Shown here in pieces: positions 1 through 10,108 of a stretch of 39,383 nucleotides of DNA. The stretch is taken from positions 1 through 39,383 of the forward strand of contig RDEW01000149.1 of assembly GCA_011109175.1 (NCBI GenBank), read 5' to 3'. The notes below the pieces were generated by a model. That model saw only the letters and a program-made list of their open reading frames with translations. It searched no databases and had not been told where the DNA came from. Position numbers and translations under genes: made by a program. The stretch comes from Dicyema japonicum. Lineage: Eukaryota; Dicyemida; Rhombozoa; Dicyemidae. Position 1 is the stretch's first letter, and each line of letters starts with the position of its first letter.

Positions 1-249
1 GCAATCTATGAAAATGAAAACTCAATTTATAATAATGAAACAAGCAATTATAAAAAAAAAATTAATGACAATTAATGAAAAAATTTATAAATAATAATGA
101 NTTTACTTTCAAAAAAGATGAGTCGACCTCTTCAAGAGATCGGTCCCTTAGAAAATTAAAATTCTAAAAAAGGGAACCGAATTTATTGGAACGTCAATCA
201 AGAATTTATACTGAAATAAACAGAAATATTGAAGAAAATGATAGTAAGA
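1..249. other. AT-rich sequence, no gene seen
   Basis: Very A-rich sequence with short TAATGA-like repeats and a single N at 101, which probably marks a closed assembly gap. No open frame or RNA gene that I can support. Confidence 0.5.
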
Positions 250-668
250 TATTTTTTATACAGTCCGGTCTGTGTTTAAACAATATGATGGGTGTATCAA
301 CTCAAATTTGGACTCGCTCTACGTGCAGTATATTCAACCGTCTCTAACTTACGGTGTGCTGCATGAGGAACCAACCTATCATACAGGAATAAAGAAAAAA
401 TCAATACTTTCCAAAAAATTGCCATTAAGGCTTTGCAAAGGTTTTCTTGGACACCTCTAAACCCTACACTTTTTGAGGAAATAGTGAGGAAAACCGGAGC
501 CTTACTACCCTCCAAAAAAGTTAGAAACCCCGCCCAATTCGGAAATGCGTTGGAACCCAGGAAGAACACCGAGCAAGAATGAGATGGCTACTCGAGGCGG
601 CCGGAATCACCTGACGGCTATGTAGTTATTTAATTTGTTGGTGATTTTTGGTTTTTAATAATAATAAT
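250..668 (+). mobile_element. CR1-like LINE, 3'-terminal fragment
   Basis: The plus strand encodes a decayed reverse transcriptase thumb region. LYVQYIQPSLTYG at about 313-351 parallels LYQQTIAPAIEYAS in the large minus-strand LINE at 926-3094. After frame breaks the fragment ends in LLEAAGIT and a stop at 612-614; the neighbouring LINE ends in a similar GIT-stop, and another at 27.86 kb in GVT-stop. A TAATAATAATAATT tail at about 656-668 is a plausible 3' end. It is 5'-truncated, as LINE copies usually are, and non-functional. The clade is assigned by similarity to the neighbouring element. Confidence 0.6.
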
Positions 669-925
669 TGTCATTTATCAGTAATGATGATGAGTACTAG
701 TTTGACTTTGAGAGGGTGAATTTGCAGTCTTATAAAAGAATGAATAGGAAGATTGGAGTGCATCGATCAAAATACTTGAAATAATAGTTAATTATCACTT
801 GTTAATTGATAACAATTGGCCTTAGTTAACTTTGATGTAATTATTTTTATTTTTGACGATTTATTTATTTATTTATTTTAATAACCCCGGGAACACCGAG
901 AAAGAAAGACAAAAGAGTCAGACAG

Positions 926-3094
926 TTAGGTGATCCCAGTCCTCGCAATCACTTGTGCCATTCGACGTCTGTGATCCTCCATCGTCCCCACTACTTTCCG
1001 GAAGAGCCTTCTCTCGGTTTTGCAGAGGAATCCGATCGGGGAGGGGAATTTCTTATCCAATCGGTTTTCTCTTGCCATGGGAAGGATTAGGCGAAGCGGA
1101 TTTCCATCTTCCTCACAGAGGCGAAGAAATCCGGAGCCACGACTACGGATCTTAGCTTCCATGAGTAGTGGGTCGACTGTTGATCCATTACGTGAGGAAA
1201 GCATAGTGATTGTTTTCCGGTATATCGAGTTGATTCTTTGGACCAAAGACTCCGATAGCCCGAATCTCCATGCAACGGAGGCATACTCAATGGCAGGCGC
1301 GATTGTTTGTTGGTAGAGTGTAGAAACGGAAAAGTCCATGTTCCTCGTGGTCCTCCGAACAAGGGCGCGTATAACGTTAACTTTCTGGAGGCCCCTGGTG
1401 ATCATGTCTGTTGCGTGGGAGTTGAATTTGAGAAGGGTGTCGTACTTGACTCCAAGGACAATGGGGGACTTTGTCACTGGAATCCTAGTGGGACCAATGA
1501 AAAGACTCGGTTCATCCTTGGAACGACGGTCCGACGTGAATGTGGAACAGATAGACTTGGTTGCAGAAATCGTTAGTCGATTGCCAGCAATCCAATCGTG
1601 GAGAATGTTCAATTTTGTCTGAGTTTTAAGGGATGCGACTTGAGTCGAGCGGTTCCGTATTGCAATGACTACGTCGTCTGCGTAGGATAATAACAGGGAA
1701 TCTTCGTCTCCATCATTAGGTAGGTCGTGTAGGAAAAGGTTGAATAGAATTGGTGAAAGTGGAGACCCCTGGGGTACCCCGTTCGGTAGTAATCGTGATC
1801 TAGATCTGAGATCACCACTGACTACTCTTCCACGTCTTCCAGACAAAAAGTTGGCCAGCCATAATTTCACATTCGGACGAATATTAGTAGAAAAAATTTT
1901 TCCAACCAAGATTTTCCTCGAAACAGTGTCAAAGGCTTTGTTGATGTCAATAGAAACCAAGATTGTGCGTTTGTGAGGCGGAGGATGGGTGTTAAAACCG
2001 TCGGCAATGAACTGCGATAAAGTTGCCAAGTATGTAGCGGTGGACCTACCGCGGAGGAAACCATGTTGAAATATAGGACGCGGAAGATACGGAATAATGA
2101 CTGATAATACAAGTTTCTCCATAATTTTTGACAGTGTGCTGGTAACGGAAATAGGCCTGTAGGATGCAGGTTCTGTCTCTGGTTTCCCAGCCTTCAATAT
2201 CGGTCTGATGATAGAATTCTTCCAAATCTTAGGAATAATATTATAGTTAATGGACAGATTGTATATATGCGTGAGGTAGCCAATTGCGTAGTGGCTTAGG
2301 TGTTTTAGGTGAATAGAAGATACTTTGTCAGGCCCGCACGCCCGTGAGCTCTTTAATCTGGTGATCACATCCAAGACTTGGTCATCTGTGAATAGTTCGT
2401 GATAAGGTTCCTTCTTCGGTTTATGGGCACGCACCTTAATGTCCAGGTGTTTCGAGAATGGTTTGAAGCTAATTCCAGCGTAATGTTTCATAAGGATGTT
2501 AGGATGTAGGTGGCATAAGTGTTCAGGAGAAGACTTTCCGGTTCCGTCTGCATCATCCAGCTCCGACTTGACTTGTTTAAGAGTTTTCCAGAAGTGTCGG
2601 GATGTACTTTTCCTGTCGAGGTGGTTAACTAGATGCTGCCATCTCTTGTCCTTGTGTTCTTTTATGCTCTGACAGATTCTTTTATTCAGTTGTCTGAGGG
2701 CTGTCAAAGACTTCATGTCCAACAGATGGCATCTCTTCAGCCGGTCTCTTTGTTTTATAAGACTTATTGTATAAGAGCTGAGGGTAGGAATAAACTTCTT
2801 GTATGACGATATAGGAATAAAAATATGGTCAGCTTTCTGAATGGCAGCGCTGATAATTTCTGCGGCCTCGTCAATAGAGCGTATTGGGAAGGATAATCTC
2901 CCGGCCAAGAATTTATCCACAAGGTTACTGAAACCAGACCAGTCAACCTTCGTATAATCCTTGAATCTTTTTGATTCCGCCGACCGTCTCCTGTATCGTC
3001 GAAGACCTCTCAATTTTAGAAGGATTGGATTGTGGTCACTGGGAAGCCGTAAAAGACGTTCCAGGAAATGAGTCCAGCCAGAGAAGGTGAGCAT
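926..3094 (-). CDS. LINE reverse transcriptase (CR1-like)
   Basis: A 722-residue frame. Its N-terminus completes the endonuclease (SDHNPILLKL). The RT fingers and palm follow in order: ASYRPISVTSTLSKIMEKLV, FQHGFLRGRSTATYLA, SIDINKAFDTVSR, LPNGVPQGSPLSPILFNLFL, and the catalytic LLSYADDVVIAI. The thumb contains LGVKYD and LYQQTIAPAIEYASVAW. The protein ends MAQVIARTGIT without an evident zinc knuckle. It would carry out target-primed reverse transcription of its own RNA. All catalytic Asp residues are visible and there is no internal stop, so only the junction with the upstream endonuclease frame is broken. The start shown is merely the first Met of the frame; translation would come from the upstream ATG if the frameshift is an assembly error. 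Confidence 0.85.
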   Translation of the reverse strand: MLTFSGWTHFLERLLRLPSDHNPILLKLRGLRRYRRRSAESKRFKDYTKVDWSGFSNLVDKFLAGRLSFPIRSIDEAAEIISAAIQKADHIFIPISSYKKFIPTLSSYTISLIKQRDRLKRCHLLDMKSLTALRQLNKRICQSIKEHKDKRWQHLVNHLDRKSTSRHFWKTLKQVKSELDDADGTGKSSPEHLCHLHPNILMKHYAGISFKPFSKHLDIKVRAHKPKKEPYHELFTDDQVLDVITRLKSSRACGPDKVSSIHLKHLSHYAIGYLTHIYNLSINYNIIPKIWKNSIIRPILKAGKPETEPASYRPISVTSTLSKIMEKLVLSVIIPYLPRPIFQHGFLRGRSTATYLATLSQFIADGFNTHPPPHKRTILVSIDINKAFDTVSRKILVGKIFSTNIRPNVKLWLANFLSGRRGRVVSGDLRSRSRLLPNGVPQGSPLSPILFNLFLHDLPNDGDEDSLLLSYADDVVIAIRNRSTQVASLKTQTKLNILHDWIAGNRLTISATKSICSTFTSDRRSKDEPSLFIGPTRIPVTKSPIVLGVKYDTLLKFNSHATDMITRGLQKVNVIRALVRRTTRNMDFSVSTLYQQTIAPAIEYASVAWRFGLSESLVQRINSIYRKTITMLSSRNGSTVDPLLMEAKIRSRGSGFLRLCEEDGNPLRLILPMARENRLDKKFPSPIGFLCKTERRLFRKVVGTMEDHRRRMAQVIARTGIT

Positions 3095-3867
3095 AATGTT
3101 AAGTCGGGGGATGTGCAGCTATCAGTCATCCTTAATGGGGTCCTCGTATGTGAGTTAGGGTTGTTCAGTATAATCAGGTCAGGAAGATAATTTGCAATGA
3201 GTTCTCCTCGGTTATCAGAGGATTGGGAAGTGAGCCAAACGGGATGTCGTGCATTAAGATCCCCACATAACAGTAGATTTTTCAATGTTGAAATGCGTGA
3301 TAAATCAGGGGTGTAAGATGACGGACACGATCCTTGTGGAGGAATATATATATTAGCCAAATGGATCCAAAAGGATGGGAATAACTCGATTTTGACAGTA
3401 ATCTGCTCCAAAGTCTTGTCGGAGCCAAGAAGCTCCGAGGTTCGTTGGGTTGTATCCATAAAAAGAATATCGTTCTTTATAATAGTAAGTAGTCCTCCTC
3501 CGCGTCCTCCCTGACGATCTTTACGGATCACTGTGTATCCGGGAAAAGAGGGTGTTGGTATGGAGGGAGATAGCTTGGACTCCTGTATTAAAGCGAGGTC
3601 AGCCTCATTTTCGCGGAGGAGTGCCCGGAGTTCAAAGATTTTCTTCCTGATCCCATTCGTATTCAGTTGTATAATTGTAAAACCTCTCCATGGACCAGGA
3701 TTGGTTTCGACGTCCCCACATAGAAGAATCAAAAGTCTGGATAAATGGGGACACCAGACAGGGTCGAAGACACAGAGAGATGAAAGGACCACCAGACGGT
3801 GGGGAGAAGCTGTTGGCTCTTTTCGTTCCATTTTGGAATGGGTGACACCGTTTCTGGTGAGCCACAT
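3016..3867 (-). CDS. LINE N-terminus with 2A peptide and APE endonuclease domain
   Basis: A 283-residue frame. Residues 1-50 carry two hydrophobic stretches (LVVLSSLCVF and LSRLLILLC) that run directly into the 2A-like motif GDVETNPGP. The apurinic endonuclease domain follows: IIQLNTNGIRKK, then LIQESKL with its catalytic Glu, ANIYIPP, and LLLCGDLNARHPVW with the GDxNA motif. The end of the domain, SPDLTLCSP..SW, is present. The expected SDHNPI motif lies in the next frame, inside the downstream RT frame, so a 1-nt shift near 3030-3060 splits the protein. The enzyme would nick target DNA to prime reverse transcription. The ATG at 3865-3867 follows an in-frame stop just upstream. Confidence 0.8.
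   Translation of the reverse strand: MWLTRNGVTHSKMERKEPTASPHRLVVLSSLCVFDPVWCPHLSRLLILLCGDVETNPGPWRGFTIIQLNTNGIRKKIFELRALLRENEADLALIQESKLSPSIPTPSFPGYTVIRKDRQGGRGGGLLTIIKNDILFMDTTQRTSELLGSDKTLEQITVKIELFPSFWIHLANIYIPPQGSCPSSYTPDLSRISTLKNLLLCGDLNARHPVWLTSQSSDNRGELIANYLPDLIILNNPNSHTRTPLRMTDSCTSPDLTLCSPSLAGLISWNVFYGFPVTTIQSF
3691..3714 (-). other. 2A-like ribosome-skipping motif (DVETNPGP)
   Basis: The minus strand reads C-G-D-V-E-T-N-P-G-P at about residues 50-59 of the LINE protein, matching the canonical D(V/I)ExNPG|P consensus exactly. The preceding residues are Leu/Ile-rich, as in active 2As. In known cases the ribosome skips the bond between the last Gly and Pro and releases the upstream peptide. 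Such motifs are established in APE-type LINEs of trypanosomes and several animals. Activity here is inferred. Confidence 0.85.
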
Positions 3868-4079
3868 GACACCACGCTAACATTTTTGACGATGATTGAC
3901 AGTGATGGATCACTCTCAGCGCTCGCGACATAATATCTTTGATTATCAGAATTTTAATGTGTCAACGCTATATTTTAGCGTATTTCAGAAAGATAGTTTG
4001 GAGTATGAAATTTTGAAAAATGCATCGCAAAATATAAGCTATTTAATAAGAATCACAATTGTCAAACGTTGGAAAAGCT

Positions 4080-5320
4080 CTATAACAGCCGTCAAAACAT
4101 ATCCAGGGGCAGACTGTGGAACAAACCATCAGCTACTTGTCGCAAAATTTAGGACGAAATTCAAAGAAATTCGATGTCTCAAACATACCACCAGAATACT
4201 CAATGGAAGTTAAGCACAATATTGGATTACTGGATTTGAACAGAAGGATGCCTGACGAATAATGGAGTGATATGCAGTTGGTTATCAGGAAGGCTGCAAT
4301 AAAACATGTCAAATACAAAACGCTCTCTGTCAACACCCTAAACATAGCTGAGGCTCGTAAAGCTGCTAAAGTCTCTGGGAATATAGACGAGACAAGAAAA
4401 CTTAACTCTGAATTCTAAAAGGCAGCCAGGAAGGATAAAGAAGACTACTTAAGGTTACGCTGCAAAAAATTGGAAGATGACTGTAGAGAGGTCACACAAG
4501 GAATGCGTATTTACGACTAAAAAGATTATGAGCCCCCTTATGATAATCAAGGACAAGGATGGTGTTGAATTGCTAGGCCAACAGAACATCCGAAATCGTT
4601 GGAGAGAATATACGGAATGGATATATCCAGAAACTGTGTGCTCATCCATTTATGTTGATGAATCAACGTTGGGTGAGGGACATAAAATCCTTGAGGAGGA
4701 ATGCGTGTGGGCTACATGGCAATTAACGGGGAACAAGGCACCGGGGATTGACATATCTCAAGTGAATTGTTGAAGGCTATACAGCTATCACCAGTCTATG
4801 TCAAAAAATTGGGAAACTGGTATTTGGCCACGTGAGTGGAAAAGATCTATATTTATTCTAATACCGAAAAAAAGGGGATAGCAAGGACTGTTAAAACTAT
4901 CGTACAATAGCCTTAATTCCCCACGTCAGCAAAATACTTCTAAAGATAATACAACATCGTCTAATGGCAAATGCCGAAATGATTCTACCGGATGTCCAAG
5001 CAAGATTCAGGAAAAAACGAGGCACACGTGACCATATAGCAAATGTCTGGTGGATTATGGAGAAGGCCCATGAATTCCAAAAGAATGTATACATGTGCTT
5101 CATTGACTATCGTTACCATATTAATCTTATATTACATTTTGGTTCAAAATTGGTAAAGGAGTAAGATAGGGATATCTCCCATCCTATTCAATATTTATGC
5201 CGAAATGATCATGACTAAATTGGATACTGTATCAAATAACGGGATAAAAATTGGAGGCAAGAACATTAATAATTTGCGCTATGCTGACGATACAACGATG
5301 CAAGTACTGAACGTATTTTT
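4080..5320 (+). mobile_element. Degenerate RTE/BovB-type LINE
   Basis: Several plus-strand frames line up in the order of an RTE/BovB polyprotein. An endonuclease end (YPGADCGTNHQLLVAKFR, about 4100-4155) comes first. Next are a linker (KDKDGVELLGQQNIRNRWREYTE, about 4552-4620), NKAPGIDIS, and WPREWKRSIFILIPKK. RT then continues with LPDVQARFRKKRGTRDHIANVWW, VYMCFIDY and finally GKNINNLRYADDTT near 5260-5300. Multiple frameshifts and stops make it a pseudogene. The GTRD-IAN and YMCFIDY motifs are hallmarks of the BovB-like RTE lineage. The 3' end seems lost. Confidence 0.7.
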
Positions 5321-5444
5321 CTTTTTATGTTGATTCCGGATGGACTCTGTTTCCGTAAAAGTGAAACTGGATACACTTAATTAGTTGTTTACTTTAACTT
5401 CTTTCTCCATGTATCCGGGGTTAACAAATTAATAATAAGAAGGA

Positions 5445-6090
5445 TCAGAAGGTTATGCTTAAAACTGGAATGATTGTGAGTTCTTTTAGAGCATGGGTCC
5501 TTGATTGATTATTATTAATAGCACTGTCCGCGGAACCAGAAAAGTTAACTAATTTGAGATTCCACTTTTGCCATGCATGTCTGGACACGCGCTGTGAGTC
5601 GTTTCCATCCTCCCCTGTTTTTCGCAACCGCCCTCAGATCATCCAGATCCTCTCCTGTTTTCAGTTTTCTTCCTATGCAAGTGAGTTCTTTGTCGAGCGT
5701 CGACGGAAAAGTTGTTCTGTGTCGACCTCGATACGTTATTTTGTTTAATACAGAAAAGTATGATTCCATGGCCTGATTGACCGGTGCCATTTCCGAAGCT
5801 CTTAGGATATGTCCAAAGAGCTGCCATTTCGCAGAAGTAACTTTATTACCAATCTTTGTTGTTTGAGTAATTCTATATAGCTCGTCATTGGTTATCTGTT
5901 TTGGCCAGTAGACTCCCAGAAGTCGTAGTTGTTTTCTATGGAAAGAGTTGAGGTTTTTCAGTTCTTTGGTGGTTAGGCCCCAGGTCCCCGCGTTATAAAG
6001 TAGAATTGGTTCAATAAAAAAGTTGTACAACCGAATTTGAAGGCGAGTGCCTATGTACTTTCGTCGCATCCAGATCGCCCACAATTTTTT
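5445..6090 (-). mobile_element. RTE-like LINE, C-terminal RT fragment
   Basis: A minus-strand frame (5545-6084) of about 179 residues reads RLYNFFIEPILLYNAGTWG, LNSFHRKQLRLLGVYWPKQI, AKWQLFGHILRASEMAP, GRHRTTFPSTLDKEL and LKTGEDLDDLRAVAKNRGGW. The same ordered motifs occur in the larger element at 12-15 kb, so this is a 5'-truncated relative. A Leu/Asn-rich tail and an ATTATTATTAAT-type tract near 5505-5522 mark its 3' end. It lacks the catalytic palm and cannot be functional. Confidence 0.75.
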
Positions 6091-6199
6091 GAAAGAAGCA
6101 ATCGCCAGAACTTTCCTGTGAATAACGTCCTCCGAGTTTTTGAAGACACATTTGTTGTCATTCCTATGTAAATCATATTTAATATATGTATCTTATTTT

Positions 6200-6720
6200 T
6201 TATGTTCATGGATGTTGGTCATCGTTTTTTCCACGGCATGTAACATATTGGATGGGCAAAGGGGGTCGACGCAAGTACCATCCCATACCAAAGGTTTCCG
6301 AATGGGAAAATTGAGATTCCGTCAAACAGTTTTCCGTCTCCTCTGTCCAAACCAACAGGTTCAAGTTTGGAGGGGTATCCAGCAGACTCTACGGCTCGCT
6401 TAACAATTCCTTTGATCGCCTCATGCCTTGGGGATCGTCCTTCACTTCTTCGACGAGAGAATATGTTGTCCATAACAGTCGACGGTACCTGCCACACCGG
6501 CATTTGTGAGTCTGTCAAATCTTTAGTCCAAGTCTGTTGGAGATCCCGATGAGGACGTAGTTCAATTTTTATGGAATAGAGAGGTATGTGCGTCCAGCAT
6601 CTCCAGACGTCTGAATGTTGTTTTTAGTTGTTCTATTGTTCTGAGATTTTTACTGATTCCAGTATCTGTAAAAAGGGAATCCAAATATTTTCAGTTGTTC
6701 TGCTTTGGTTTCTCTGGCTT
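6200..6720 (-). mobile_element. Fragment of a second LINE/RT family (C-terminal part)
   Basis: The minus strand reads SPRHEAIKGIVKRAVESAGY, then LEPVGLDRGDGKLFDGISIFPFG and WYGMVLASTPFA. This is the region after the RT palm in a metazoan non-LTR RT family whose members typically read LEPxGLxRxDGKRPDG..LIPW followed by W(D)xTV. The same segment recurs at 37.7-37.9 kb. Further traces (LTDSQMPVWQVPSTVMDN) lie just upstream. It is decayed, with no intact frame beyond about 100 residues. Confidence 0.55.
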
Positions 6721-6867
6721 TTGGAATGATCTCTCTTAACATCGCTAAGATCGAGTCCCATTCAGGCTGCGAAAATCCAAAATTGGAAATTCACACTTCG
6801 AGGTGTTTAGAGTTAGGCATAGGGATTCCATTTGGACTATCAGATTTTTTAACTCGCGATAGATATA

Positions 6868-6975
6868 AGGGCAGCTTTGGGGATCCTAATCAGGAGTCTT
6901 CGTGTGTGTGTCAGGTTTGAGATCAATTCAAGTACTTCCAGATGACCCAATGGAACATGTTCAGAAGGGCCTCCT
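6868..6975. repeat. Diverged repeat shared with 7970-8062
   Basis: The stretch TCCTAATCAGGAGTCTTCGT plus the following 20 bases matches 7988-8028 with roughly 80 percent identity. In both copies the minus strand reads ISNLT(H/Y)T(R/L)RL(L/I)IRI. Probably pieces of one decayed element; the family is not identified. The rest of 7030-8448 holds no gene I can support. Confidence 0.35.
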
Positions 6976-8448
6976 AGAGATGCTTGAAAACGATGAGTTT
7001 CAGTAGAACTAGGATATATTTTTATAGACATTAACTTTAACCTCTCTCTGGTTATAACGTTACTCGTCCAATAGTCAATACTTAGTATATTGTTGCTTAA
7101 TAAGGGAAAGTGAATCTCTTAGGTAAATCTGCGGGTGGTTTTCTTCACGATTGGGTGATCCACATGAACACCATCTTTTTGGTCAGGAGAGTTTAGTTCT
7201 CATTTATAGTTCATTCGGACATTTCCGGTGTGGACATCATGTTGCATACTTACAGGAGGAAATTGAACAGCCGGACTCTTCACTGTGTTTTTATGTAAGG
7301 CTTCTATTATTCTATTATTCTACAACTTTTCCAGCCCAACAGATCTATTTGACTGAACTTTGGAAACACCCATTTTGGTTGTTATTTCCTATTAACCACC
7401 GTTTTCCTTCATTTAAAGAGATAGTACGTCAATGTTACCGTCGAAAAGTAATTGCAATCTAAGTACATTAATAATCAATACAATTCTTTTAGTACAGTCA
7501 ATTGAGATTTTATGTTCTTAAGCCTCCTACTGATAACATTTTATTATTTTTCGTACTTTCATGATTATAAGTAAAGAAATTGAAATATTTGTTAATTATG
7601 TCAAGATCACTCAAACAAATCAGACACACGTTGTCGAGAGAACAGCAACGAACAATAGCAATTCCATGACATTGCCGGAACCCATAGTTGTATGTTAAAG
7701 AGTGTCTATTGTGGAAAATGTTTAATATCAATTTTAATAATTACATTGGAAATATTTTTGTTTCGTCTTAATATTAGCATGACTGGTTATTCTACCTCCG
7801 GGGGACTGGTTTATATTGTCGGACACAAAAAGCATTTCTTTGAGGCTAGAATGTGAAAACCACAACAATGGGGAGTATTTATACTTTTTTATCGATAAAG
7901 AAAATCATTCAAATATATGGGATGCTGCATGAAGAGAAGCAAAATAATCGGACCCGATCGCCAGAAGAGATCACCTTTTCCACGGAAATCCTAATTATGA
8001 GTCTTAGCGTGTATGTCAGATTTGAAATAGTGTCTGGTGGTCCAAAAGCACTTGTTCGAAGGCAAGTGTGGAGTTGTTTGAGTGGTACGTCCTGGAGGAA
8101 GACATGATTGGGAATGCCAATCAATAATAGACTCTTTAGTCATTCCATAACAGACAAAGTTAGCCTAATTCCTAATTGTACCAGTATAGTCCATATAAAA
8201 TTTCATAAGAGGCTTACAACAATCTACCTAACTGACCCAGGGAAATATACCAGATCCCTCTAATATAGTCCGAAATAATAATAACCCCCAAAACCAAACC
8301 CCAATTATTATTAGCAAATCCTAACTAAAAGAATTGCAGATAAATCCCGATCTCTACAAATAAGTACTCAACCAACCAAATAACCGTAAACAGATCTCAC
8401 TCCATTAAATCCAAATTTCGGATATTTCTCATCCATAAATACCTTAAT

Positions 8449-9131
8449 CTACAAATCAGACAAGAGCACTACCGTATAACCATGTTTTTTGATCAAATCG
8501 GCCAATCCATCCTGCAAGGACAGACATTCTTTGCTGAAAAGACGGTTGGCAATAATTCTGATTACCTTATGCAGTATAAAGTTGAGAATTCTCTCTTCTA
8601 AATCAAAACTGAAAATTTTCCGGATCCGATTCAGATTAAGGAAAATATGGTAGGGATTGAATAAATATCTGATTTTTTTCATAAATGATTTTCCAAAATT
8701 TTTTTTGGTACTAATTTCAATTCTCTTGGGAATAGAATTGTTCGTCTCAGGGAAAAATTTTTGAAATTTGTCGTAGAGTGCATGGATTAGCAGATTTTTA
8801 ACTTTCCCAAACTCGGTGTCTTCAGTCTCATTTTCAGACCCACAGATCATCCCCGGAAGCTATAATAAAATGTTAAAAAACGTCATTAAAGGTAGCAAGC
8901 GTAAATATTTGATAAATAATTCTCTCAGTAGACAGGACACATTTTTTGTTGTCTCCACAAAATTTTTTAGGCAAATAGTTGATGATTGTGTACTAAAATT
9001 AGTGTTGTTTTACTTGATGCTCAGCATGTTTTAAGTAAACAGAAAGCGCTGAGATAACTTTTTTACATGGATCGAATGAAATTACAATGTGTAATTGGGT
9101 CAACCAAATCAATACAACAAAAGACAGCATA
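8449..9131 (-). CDS. Orphan gene, 203 aa, four exons with 21-28 nt introns
   Basis: I do not recognise this protein. Exons on the minus strand are 9131-9086, 9057-9014, 8992-8882 and 8859-8449. The introns are 9058-9085 (28 nt), 8993-9013 (21 nt) and 8860-8881 (22 nt), all GT..AG. The spliced length is 612 nt, exactly 204 codons, and the product starts MLSFCCIDLVDPITHFISAL and ends KKHGYTVVLLSDL. It has several Cys in the first 75 residues, a basic and aromatic middle (about 105-150) and a Leu/Ile-rich helix near 150-190. No transmembrane segment or signal peptide is convincing. The last exon is a 137-codon open stretch unlike any transposon here. Retrotransposon debris lies on the left and AT-rich DNA on the right. 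The exon model is inferred from frame closure; the start is the first ATG that works. Confidence 0.6.
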
Positions 9132-9816
9132 TTATTGAATTTAATTAATAGTCTATTTAATATTTAATTATTTTATTGTTTAATTTAACAATTAAAATTA
9201 TATAAAATAAATTTGGATTGATCCAGTATTATTATTTACCTCAAGATACAAATAGAAAATATCCACCTATCGTAATAATTGTGGAGTTTAGAAGGATTAT
9301 TTTTTATAAACTCAACAATTTTATCTAGAATGAGTTTGCGTGGATTCAATCGCTAAAATAAGAATAGGGAAAATATCATTTGGATCATTTAATATGTCAC
9401 GAGCCTAGGGTGTTCCCGAGCCTAGGTGGTTACACTTCGGTTATTTTTCGATAAAGATTGAAAATTAATTTATCGTTTGAGATAAATAAAAGAAATTAAA
9501 TTTTTTTTATTAAATAGAAACAGCATAGGGAATTAGTGTCTATTTGAAGAAAAGCAACCGAAGGCCGCATAGGGCATTAGTGTCTATCAGGGATGTAGTT
9601 TCATGAGAGAAATAACTAATGTTCTATCTATGTTTATTTCTCGTGATATACTTATTATTTCTCTATTAAAGTTATTTTTTAACTTCTATTAGTAGAAAAT
9701 ATAATTATTTAATTTATTAATTAAGAAAATAATAATTAAATTTACTAATTTAAAGAACGCTTTAAATTATATTAACTTTTATTATTGAATATTTTTGTTC
9801 GATATTTTCCATTTTC

Positions 9817-10108
9817 GGATATTTTCCAAGTTGGACCTAGTACTCACACCAATTGATCCCTACATTCGAATTGGGATCTACATGGGACTTTTTTAACCAC
9901 ATCATCGGTCCCTGCTGGACGGTTTGGGACCACCGTTGAATAACATACTGGGGAAAGGACTTACAAAGAGAGAACTATCTAGAGATGGCCGTACTGGCTT
10001 TGTACCTACAACGTTCTGGAGATAAATTAGTAATTGGATGGATAGCAAGGCCAACCGGCGTACTGGTAGGTAACTATTCCATAACTTGTTGTTTAATTCA
10101 TTTTTGTT
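9817..10108. repeat. Direct repeat, copy 1 (second copy 11367-11700)
   Basis: Both copies run from GATATTTTCCAAGTTGGACC through CACCAATTGATCCCTACATT, GACGGTTTGGGACCACCG and GATGGCCGTACTGGCTTTGT to a CTATTCCATAACTTGTT end. The right copy has an extra segment of about 30 bases near 11605-11635. They flank the LINE fragment in direct orientation. Confidence 0.75.

Larger units (their letters stand above)
880..3880 (-). mobile_element. CR1-like non-LTR retrotransposon, nearly full length
   Basis: On the minus strand an N-terminal segment with a 2A-like motif is followed by an APE-type endonuclease, a reverse transcriptase and a short C-terminal region ending ARTGIT. The 3' flank (about 860-900, minus strand) runs into a TTATTAAAATAAATAAATAAATAAAT tract, a likely 3' tail. 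One frameshift near 3030-3060 separates endonuclease from RT; otherwise both frames are long and open, so the copy is young compared with the other LINE remnants here. Similar fragments lie at 250-668, 24.4-25.0 kb and 27.5-28.3 kb. Confidence 0.8.

Noticed and set aside
9014-9131. Alternative start of the orphan gene with a hydrophobic leader (VVLIWLTQLHIVIS).
   Set aside because: In that frame no ATG is available because the T-run is five bases long; the 28-nt intron at 9058-9085 gives a complete frame from the ATG at 9131.
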